From positions 37,608 to 76,865 of the forward strand of contig NZ_BNAI01000009.1 of NCBI RefSeq assembly GCF_014653215.1: 39,258 nt of DNA, written 5' to 3'. The stretch's first letter is position 1; every line of letters starts with the position of its first letter. Below are positions 33,820 to 39,258 of the stretch, piece by piece. The position numbers and the translations under genes are program-made. The notes beneath the pieces are model-generated. The model had not been told where the DNA came from and searched no databases. It saw only the letters and a program-made list of their open reading frames with translations. This DNA comes from Pseudolysinimonas yzui. GTDB lineage: Bacteria > Actinomycetota > Actinomycetes > Actinomycetales > Microbacteriaceae.

Positions 33820-36303
33820 ATGTTCGAGCGTTTCACCGACCGAGCCCGCCGGGTGGTCGTCCTCGCCCAGGAAGAGGCGAAGATGCTCAACCACAACTAC
33901 ATCGGCACTGAGCACATCCTGCTCGGGCTCATCCACGAGGGTGAGGGGGTCGCCGCGAAGGCGCTCGAGTCGCTCGGCATCTCTTTGGATGCCGTGCGCG
34001 AGCAGGTGCAAGACATCATCGGGCAGGGGCAGCAGCAGCCGACCGGGCACATCCCGTTCACGCCGCGCGCCAAGAAGGTGCTCGAACTCTCGCTGCGCGA
34101 AGCGCTGCAGCTCGGACACTCCTACATCGGCACCGAGCACATCCTGCTCGGGCTCATCCGCGAGGGTGAAGGCGTCGCCGCGCAGGTGCTCGTGAAGCTC
34201 GGCGCCGACCTCAACCGGGTGCGGCAGCAGGTCATCCAGTTGCTGTCGGGCTACCAGGGCAAGGAGCAGGTCGCGGTCGGCGGCAACGACGCGACGCCCG
34301 ACAAGGGCTCGCAGATCCTCGACCAGTTCGGCCGCAACCTCACGCAGGCCGCCCGCGAAGGCAAGCTTGACCCGGTCATCGGGCGCGAGAAGGAGATGGA
34401 GCGGGTCATGCAGATCCTCTCCCGCCGCTCCAAGAACAACCCCGTGCTGATCGGTGAGCCCGGCGTCGGCAAGACCGCCGTCGTCGAGGGCCTCGCCCAG
34501 GCGATCGTGCGCGGCGACGTGCCCGAGACGCTCAAAGACAAGCAGCTCTACACCCTCGACCTCGGCTCGCTCATCGCCGGATCCCGCTACCGCGGTGACT
34601 TCGAAGAGCGCCTCAAGAAGGTCACGAAAGAGATCCGCACCCGCGGCGACATCATCACCTTCATCGACGAGATCCACACGCTCGTCGGCGCGGGTGCCGC
34701 CGAGGGCGCGATCGACGCGGCGTCGATTCTCAAGCCCCTGCTGGCCCGCGGCGAGCTGCAGACGATCGGCGCGACGACGCTCGACGAGTACCGCAAGCAC
34801 TTCGAGAAGGATGCCGCCCTCGAGCGGCGCTTCCAGCCGGTGCAGGTGCACGAGCCCACGATCCCGCACACCATCAACATCCTCAAGGGCCTCCGCGACA
34901 AGTACGAGGCGTTCCACAAGGTGTCGATCACGGATGGCGCAATCGTGTCGGCCGCGAACCTCGCCGACCGCTACGTGCAAGACCGCTTCCTGCCCGATAA
35001 GGCGATCGACCTGATCGACGAGGCGGGCGCGCGACTGCGGCTCAGCATCCTCTCCGCCCCGCCGGAGTTGCGCGAGTTCGACGAGAAGATCGCCACCGTG
35101 CGCGGCTCGAAGGAAGCCGCCATCGAGGAGCAGGACTTCGAGAAGGCCGCGAGCCTGCGGGACGAGGAGAAGAAGCTGCTCGGTGAGCGCCTCCGCCTCG
35201 AGAAGCAGTGGCGGGCGGGCGACGTCTCGGCATCCGGAACCGTGGATGAGGGCGTCATCGCCGAGGTGCTCGCGAACGCGACCGGCATCCCGGTGTTCAA
35301 GCTCACCGAAGAGGAGTCGAGCCGGCTCATCTTCATGGAGAAGGCGCTGCACGAGCGGGTCATCGGTCAGGAGGAGGCCATCTCGGTTCTCGCCAAGACC
35401 ATCCGCCGCACGCGTGCCGGGCTGAAGGACCCGAAGCGTCCGTCGGGCTCGTTCATCTTCGCCGGCCCCACGGGTGTCGGTAAGACCGAGCTGGCCAAGG
35501 CGCTCGCCGAGTTCCTGTTCGACGACGAGAACGCGCTGATCGCGCTCGACATGTCGGAGTACGGCGAGAAGCACACCGTCTCGCGGCTGTTCGGTGCCCC
35601 TCCCGGGTTCGTCGGCTTCGAAGAGGGCGGCCAGCTCACCGAGAAGGTGCGGCGCAAGCCGTTCAGCGTGGTGCTGTTCGACGAGATCGAGAAGGCGCAC
35701 CCCGACATCTTCAACTCGCTGTTGCAGATCCTCGAAGAGGGTCGGCTCACCGACGGTCAGGGTCGCGTCGTCGACTTCAAGAACACGGTCATCATCATGA
35801 CGACCAACCTCGGCACGAAGGACATCACCGGCGGCCCGGTCGGCTTCACGCTCGAGGGCAACGTCGCGGCCGACTACTCGGCGATGCGCGGCAAGGTCGT
35901 CGAAGAGCTGAAGAAGCACTTCAAGCCCGAGTTCCTCAACCGCGTCGACGAGACGATCGTGTTCCCACAGCTCAGCAAGGAGGAGCTGATGCAGATCGTC
36001 GCGCTGTTCATCAACCGCCTGAAGGAGCGTCTGATGGACCGCGACGTCACGATCGAGGTGTCGGAAGACGCGAAGGCCCGGCTCATCGAGCTCGGCTGGG
36101 ACCCGACTCTCGGCGCCCGCCCGCTGCGACGCGCGGTGCAGCACGAGATCGAGGACCGGCTGAGCGAGAAGATCCTGCACGCCGAACTCGACGCCGGCGA
36201 CCACGTGAAGGTCGACTTCGTCGACGGCGAGTTCGTGTTCGAGACCGGGCGCCAGGCCGGCCGCGACCCGAAGCCCACGAAGGCCGCCGTCCTCGGGGCC
36301 TGA
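33820..36303 (+). CDS. clpC: AAA+ unfoldase ClpC of the ClpCP protease
   Basis: An 827-residue Clp/Hsp100 chaperone that unfolds substrates and feeds them to the ClpP peptidase. Two N-domain repeats (about 1-72 and 78-145; [14 protein letters not shown] and [14 protein letters not shown]) precede AAA-1 (Walker A GEPGVGKT 212-219), a UVR-type coiled middle domain (about 415-460) and AAA-2 (Walker A GPTGVGKT 549-556). The C-terminal half has the [14 protein letters not shown] motif. Two ATGs stand in tandem: AGGAG at 33809-33813 leaves 6 nt before ATG 33820 but only 3 nt before ATG 33817, and [14 protein letters not shown] is the family start, so 33820 is chosen. Its promoter carries an inverted repeat, and a strong hairpin follows. 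Confidence 0.98.
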   Translation: MFERFTDRARRVVVLAQEEAKMLNHNYIGTEHILLGLIHEGEGVAAKALESLGISLDAVREQVQDIIGQGQQQPTGHIPFTPRAKKVLELSLREALQLGHSYIGTEHILLGLIREGEGVAAQVLVKLGADLNRVRQQVIQLLSGYQGKEQVAVGGNDATPDKGSQILDQFGRNLTQAAREGKLDPVIGREKEMERVMQILSRRSKNNPVLIGEPGVGKTAVVEGLAQAIVRGDVPETLKDKQLYTLDLGSLIAGSRYRGDFEERLKKVTKEIRTRGDIITFIDEIHTLVGAGAAEGAIDAASILKPLLARGELQTIGATTLDEYRKHFEKDAALERRFQPVQVHEPTIPHTINILKGLRDKYEAFHKVSITDGAIVSAANLADRYVQDRFLPDKAIDLIDEAGARLRLSILSAPPELREFDEKIATVRGSKEAAIEEQDFEKAASLRDEEKKLLGERLRLEKQWRAGDVSASGTVDEGVIAEVLANATGIPVFKLTEEESSRLIFMEKALHERVIGQEEAISVLAKTIRRTRAGLKDPKRPSGSFIFAGPTGVGKTELAKALAEFLFDDENALIALDMSEYGEKHTVSRLFGAPPGFVGFEEGGQLTEKVRRKPFSVVLFDEIEKAHPDIFNSLLQILEEGRLTDGQGRVVDFKNTVIIMTTNLGTKDITGGPVGFTLEGNVAADYSAMRGKVVEELKKHFKPEFLNRVDETIVFPQLSKEELMQIVALFINRLKERLMDRDVTIEVSEDAKARLIELGWDPTLGARPLRRAVQHEIEDRLSEKILHAELDAGDHVKVDFVDGEFVFETGRQAGRDPKPTKAAVLGA

Positions 36304-36331
36304 CCTCTGCTGTCGCCATAGAGGGTTCTAT

Positions 36332-36369
36332 GACGTAAGGGATCCCCGCACGCGGGGGTCCCTTACGTC
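36332..36369 (+). terminator. Strong stem-loop terminator after clpC
   Basis: An 18-bp inverted repeat (36332-36349 with 36352-36369; arm GACGTAAGGGATCCCCGC, one T:G wobble). The inner bases allow a CACG tetraloop. No U-run follows. Confidence 0.75.
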
Positions 36370-36413
36370 GTTAGGGGGTCCGTCGCGACATCCGGCGTCG
36401 AACGACGGGCGGG

Positions 36414-36419
36414 TAGAGT
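36414..36419 (+). promoter_or_regulatory. Candidate -10 box of argA
   Basis: TAGAGT ends 8 nt before the GTG at 36428, giving an almost leaderless message. Confidence 0.45.
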
Positions 36420-36427
36420 CGGGCGTC

Positions 36428-36931
36428 GTGAGCGAATTCAGCGTGCGCCCGGCCCGCACCGGCGATATCCCCGAGATCGAGACGCTCATCGCCCCGCTCG
36501 TCGAGAGCCGCGTGCTGCTCGGCAAGGACCGGGTCGTCTTCTACGAGGCGGTGCAGGAGTTCCGGGTCGCCGAGGATGCCGAGGGTCGCCTGATCGGGTG
36601 CGGTGCCTTGCACGTGATGTGGGAAGACCTCGGTGAGGTGCGCACTCTCGCCGTCGCCGACCACTGGCGCGGGCGCGGCGTCGGCAATGCGATCCTCGAG
36701 AGCCTCGAGGCGGAGGCCCGCGACCTCGGCCTCTCGCGGCTGTTCTGCCTCACCTTCGAGACCGGGTTCTTCGGCCGCAACGGGTTCGACGAGATCGAAG
36801 AGAGCATCGTGTCGCCCGACGTCTACGCCGAGCTGGTGCGCTCACCGGATGAGGGCGTCGCGGAGTTCCTCGACCTCTCACGCGTGAAGCCCAACACCCT
36901 CGGCAACACGAGGATGCTGAAGCAGCTGTGA
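36428..36931 (+). CDS. argA: Amino-acid N-acetyltransferase (N-acetylglutamate synthase, short GNAT type)
   Basis: 167-residue GNAT enzyme, the short ArgA form of Actinobacteria, which starts arginine synthesis by acetylating glutamate with acetyl-CoA. Characteristic stretches are FYEAVQEFRVAE, CGALHVMWEDLGEVRTLAV, the acetyl-CoA loop HWRGRGVGNAIL, LTFETGFFGRNGF and the closing VKPNTLGNTRML. These agree well with mycobacterial ArgA (Rv2747). GTG 36428 gives a family-normal N-terminus (MSEFSVRPARTGDI). It lies just after clpC behind its own promoter and overlaps the next gene as GTGA. Confidence 0.92.
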   Translation: MSEFSVRPARTGDIPEIETLIAPLVESRVLLGKDRVVFYEAVQEFRVAEDAEGRLIGCGALHVMWEDLGEVRTLAVADHWRGRGVGNAILESLEAEARDLGLSRLFCLTFETGFFGRNGFDEIEESIVSPDVYAELVRSPDEGVAEFLDLSRVKPNTLGNTRMLKQL

Positions 36932-37677
36932 CCGGTCGGCTCTCGGTCGGCGTGGCCGCGACCCTCGATCATGCGATCGTCGCCGACCTCGCCCCTCGGC
37001 TCGAGCAGCTCGGATTCTTCGCGCTCTGGGTCAACGACACTGCCGGTGCCGACGCCCTTTCCGCGCTCGCGGTCGCCGCGGCACGCACCGAGCGGCTGCG
37101 TCTCGCGGTGGGAGTCATCCCGATGGATCGCCGACCACCCGCCGAGATCCTCGCTGACGTCGCCGCGCTCGAGCTCCCCGAGGATAGGCTGGTGCTCGGG
37201 GTCGGCTCGGGGTCACGGCGTGGCCACGGTGTGCTCGCCGCCGTCCGTGCCGAACTCGCCGAGCTGCGGGCGGACACGTCGGCGCGGGTCATGCTCGGAG
37301 CCCTCGGACCCGGGATGCGGCGCCTCGCCGCGCAGGCGGCCGACGGTCCGCTGCTGAGCTGGCTCACCCCCGACCGGTCGGCGGCTATCGCGGGGGAACT
37401 CGAGACCTCGACCGTGCTCTATGTGCGCGCCGCCTTCGACGACGACGCGCGGCCGAAGCTCACGGCGGAGGCGGCCCGGTACGCTCAGTACCCGGCCTAC
37501 GCAGCACACTTCGCCCGCGAGCGGATCGACCCGCTCGACACCGTCGTCGACGGCGACCTTCAGCGGGTCGCGGCCTATCGTGCGGCCGTCGACGAGGTCG
37601 TGTTGCGCGCAATCGTGGCCGACGAGACGGCGAGCGACTACCTGCGTTTCGCAGAACACGCTGTAGCCGCCGCCTGA
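36928..37677 (+). CDS. Short luciferase-like (LLM) oxidoreductase
   Basis: 249 residues of a TIM-barrel luciferase-like fold, shorter than the usual 300 or more. Recognisable are LAPRLEQLGFFALWVNDT, LALAVGVIPMDRRPPAEILADV-like order (VGVIPMDRRPPAEI), EDRLVLGVGSGS, and the VMLGALGPGMRRLAAQAADG segment. The latter two are the flavin or F420 phosphate-binding regions. The C-terminal barrel strands are compressed, and the segment after residue 170 keeps little similarity, so activity and cofactor are uncertain. GTG 36928 overlaps the argA stop, suggesting one operon. No substrate can be proposed. Confidence 0.8.
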   Translation: MTGRLSVGVAATLDHAIVADLAPRLEQLGFFALWVNDTAGADALSALAVAAARTERLRLAVGVIPMDRRPPAEILADVAALELPEDRLVLGVGSGSRRGHGVLAAVRAELAELRADTSARVMLGALGPGMRRLAAQAADGPLLSWLTPDRSAAIAGELETSTVLYVRAAFDDDARPKLTAEAARYAQYPAYAAHFARERIDPLDTVVDGDLQRVAAYRAAVDEVVLRAIVADETASDYLRFAEHAVAAA

Positions 37678-37731
37678 CTCAGGTTCCCCGGGTCCGGGGC
37701 GTGCCGACCCGTCTGCCGTGAGACCCGGGCT

Positions 37732-37737
37732 TACTCT
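37732..37737 (+). promoter_or_regulatory. -10 box of a leaderless membrane-protein message
   Basis: TACTCT ends exactly 6 nt before the ATG at 37744. An inverted repeat CCCGGGTC/GACCCGGG (37687-37694 and 37722-37729) lies just upstream and may be a terminator of the preceding unit or an operator. Confidence 0.5.
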
Positions 37738-37743
37738 GGCGGC

Positions 37744-38346
37744 ATGTCGACCGTGCGTAACCCCGTCGGGCCGCAGCCGCCGTCGGTCTACTGGCGGCGT
37801 CGTCTGCTGGTGCTGCTCGGGCTGGTCGCGGTCGTCGTCATCATCGTGCTGATCATCGTGCGGCCCGGTGCCGAGAACACCGGGCGCGAGACGCCGGCTC
37901 CCTCGAACTCGGCGTCGAGCACCCCGGCCGCCGGCGAAGAGGGCGACCCGTGCAACCCGGCCGTCATCCAGCTCGAACCGGTCACGGATGCCGCGACCTA
38001 CGCCTCGGGGGTGCAGCCGCAGATCTCGATGTCGATCACCAACACCGGCTCGGTCGCCTGCACGCTGGATGTCGGCACCGCCGAGCAGGCGTACTTCATC
38101 GTGAGTGGATCGGACCCGATCTGGAACTCCCGCGACTGCCAGCAGAACGCGACGTCGCTCGAAATGGAGCTCGAGCCGAACGAGCCGCTCACGACGACTC
38201 CGTTCGCCTGGGATCGCACCCGCTCGGCAACCGACACCTGCGCTGCCGCCCGCCCCGAAGTCATCGCCGGCGGGGCGACCTACCGCCTGAGCGTCACCCT
38301 CGGCGACATCGAATCCACCGAAGACACCCCCTTCATCCTCAACTGA
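37744..38346 (+). CDS. Membrane-anchored extracytoplasmic beta-sandwich protein
   Basis: 200 residues, family not recognised. A short basic start (to residue 20) leads to one helix (about 20-40), then a Ser/Pro/Ala-rich linker (42-65). A beta-rich outside domain follows (68-200) with ISMSITNTGSVACTLDVG and ELEPNEPLTTTPFAWDR, reminiscent of DUF4232/BsuPI-like Ig folds. Four cysteines (70, 106, 132 and 166) can form two disulfides. The gene is monocistronic: leaderless promoter before it, repeats after it, and a convergent radA. Confidence 0.75.
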   Translation: MSTVRNPVGPQPPSVYWRRRLLVLLGLVAVVVIIVLIIVRPGAENTGRETPAPSNSASSTPAAGEEGDPCNPAVIQLEPVTDAATYASGVQPQISMSITNTGSVACTLDVGTAEQAYFIVSGSDPIWNSRDCQQNATSLEMELEPNEPLTTTPFAWDRTRSATDTCAAARPEVIAGGATYRLSVTLGDIESTEDTPFILN

Positions 38347-38356
38347 CCCCGCCGCT

Positions 38357-38401
38357 CGGTGGTCGAGTAGCGCACCGCGAAGCGGCGCGCGTGTCGAGAC
38401 C
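38357..38401 (+). repeat. Intergenic palindromic element, copy 1
   Basis: A 45-nt unit beginning CGGTGGTCGAGTAGC and ending GTGTCGAGACC, with an inner CCGC-GAA-GCGG hairpin. Identical to copy 2. Confidence 0.85.
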
Positions 38402-38410
38402 AGGTCCCTT

Positions 38411-38455
38411 CGGTGGTCGAGTAGCGCACCGCGAAGCGGCGCGCGTGTCGAGACC
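38411..38455 (+). repeat. Intergenic palindromic element, copy 2
   Basis: Identical 45-nt copy of the unit at 38357-38401, 54 bp downstream and in the same orientation. Confidence 0.85.
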
Positions 38456-38480
38456 GCCCAGCGGGCTACTCGGGGGGCGG

Positions 38481-38519
38481 GGTCTCGACACGCCCGCTTC
38501 GCGGGCTACTCGACCAGCG
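38481..38519 (-). repeat. Intergenic palindromic element, copy 3 (inverted)
   Basis: Inverted variant: read on the minus strand it begins CGCTGGTCGAGTAGC and ends GTGTCGAGACC, with a shorter centre (CCGCGAAGCGGG). With copy 2 it can form a large stem-loop between the convergent neighbours and may end transcription from both sides. Confidence 0.8.
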
Positions 38520-38525
38520 AAGGGG

Positions 38526-39258
38526 TTAGAAGGCGGGGACTGCTGCCCGCTCGGCGGGCGCTGCCGCGAAGGCGATTCCGATCGCGGAGTGCACCGAGCC
38601 GGCATCGCCGTCGACGATCTGTGTGTAGCCGAGGCGTTTCGCTTCCGAGAGTCGCTGTTTGGCGAGCGGCACCGGCCGGATCTCGCCGGCGAGCGAGATC
38701 TCACCCACCGCTGCGAGGGTCTGCGGCAGCGCGACATCCTTCACGGCCGACGCGATCGCGAGGGCGATGGCCAGGTCGGTGGCCGGTTCCGTGAGCCGCA
38801 TGCCGCCGACGGTGGAGACGTACACGTCGGATGTCGACACCTTCAACCCGCACCGTCGTTCGAGCACCGCGAGGATCATCGCGACCCGCGCCGAGTCGAC
38901 CCCGTTCACGACTCGCCGCGGCTGCGGGGCGGTGGTGCCGACGATGAGCGCCTGCACCTCGACCGGGATGGCGCGGCGGCCCTCGAGCGCGATGGTGACG
39001 CAGGTGCCGCTCACCGGGTTGCCGCTGCGGGAGAGGAACAGCCCCGACGGGTCGGGAACCTCCGCGATGCCGTCGCCGGTCATCTCGAAGCAGCCCACCT
39101 CGTCGGTGGGGCCGAATCGGTTCTTGAGGGCGCGCACGAAGCGCAGCGCGGTCTGGCGGTCGCCTTCGAAGTTGCACACGACATCCACGAGGTGTTCCAG
39201 CAGGCGGGGCCCGGCGATCGTGCCGTCTTTGGTGACGTGGCCGACGAGCAGCAGGGGC
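38526..39258 (-). CDS. radA: DNA repair protein RadA, C-terminal part (runs off the window)
   Basis: Only the last 243 or so codons are inside. The visible N-terminal edge reads PLLLVGHVTKDGTIAGPRLLEH, here seen as VGHVTKDGTIAGP, from the RecA-like ATPase core. It is followed by the RadA-specific KNRFG motif (KNRFGPTDEVG). The Lon-protease-like C-terminal domain follows: VSTVGGMRLTEPATDLAIALA, in shortened form GGMRLTEPATDLA, then GEISLAGEIRPV. RadA (Sms) helps process recombination intermediates by driving branch migration. The stop at 38526 lies 7 bp beyond the third palindromic repeat. The zinc finger and Walker A region lie outside the window. Confidence 0.97.
   Translation of the reverse strand, partial: PLLLVGHVTKDGTIAGPRLLEHLVDVVCNFEGDRQTALRFVRALKNRFGPTDEVGCFEMTGDGIAEVPDPSGLFLSRSGNPVSGTCVTIALEGRRAIPVEVQALIVGTTAPQPRRVVNGVDSARVAMILAVLERRCGLKVSTSDVYVSTVGGMRLTEPATDLAIALAIASAVKDVALPQTLAAVGEISLAGEIRPVPLAKQRLSEAKRLGYTQIVDGDAGSVHSAIGIAFAAAPAERAAVPAF

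Noticed and set aside
38357-38519. Three similar units considered as a small CRISPR array
   Set aside because: One unit is inverted, the units are internally palindromic, spacing is uneven (9 and 25 bp) and no cas gene is near. Better explained as palindromic intergenic elements.

Overview
This is high-GC DNA with almost gap-free coding and many GTG starts. Its gene content points to an actinobacterium, most likely of the family Microbacteriaceae. Pointers are the order ftsH-folE-folP-folB-folK-DUF3180-PH-PH-DUF2520-panC-lysS, an actinobacterial ClpC, a short GNAT-type ArgA, an LAxTG (class E sortase) surface protein, and many starts placed 6 nt behind a TANNNT -10 box, as in leaderless mRNAs. 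The family assignment is inference; no rRNA gene or species marker is present.

Layout. (1) 1-4200: the end of a ROK-family regulator, then a secreted GH5 glycosidase with four discoidin-like domains and a strong terminator. (2) 4243-14153: a long housekeeping operon for FtsH, tetrahydrofolate synthesis (FolE, FolP, FolB, FolK), three membrane proteins, a DUF2520 protein, pantothenate synthetase and lysyl-tRNA synthetase; most junctions are 4-nt stop/start overlaps. (3) 14170-20427: cell-surface genes, namely a 1631-residue sortase-anchored protein with nine prealbumin-like repeats, an FN3 membrane protein and three tiny membrane proteins. (4) 20460-22343 (minus): an LppM-like lipoprotein and a pirin. 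(5) 22563-29761: a six-gene operon coupling an oligopeptide-type ABC importer to an FMN-dependent monooxygenase and its FMN reductase, probably for scavenging sulfur or nitrogen from an organic compound. (6) 29777-33626: a zinc alcohol dehydrogenase, a VapBC-type toxin-antitoxin pair, a shortened DUF4287 protein, and a three-gene operon (two membrane proteins and a YozG-like regulator) under a promoter carrying a 31-bp palindrome. (7) 33761-39258: clpC with an inverted repeat over its -10, argA, a short luciferase-like oxidoreductase, a membrane-anchored protein, a cluster of three palindromic intergenic repeats, and the C-terminal part of radA (minus strand, running off the window).

The conserved blocks (ftsH to lysS, and clpC to radA) look like vertically inherited core. 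The roughly 19.6 kb between lysS and clpC is accessory. The most distinctive items are the doubly cross-linkable surface protein, the GH5 barrel interrupted by discoidin domains, the 31-bp palindrome operon, and several starts with exact leaderless geometry. There are no tRNA or rRNA genes, CRISPR arrays, transposases or integrases. No gene-free stretch exceeds 300 bases.
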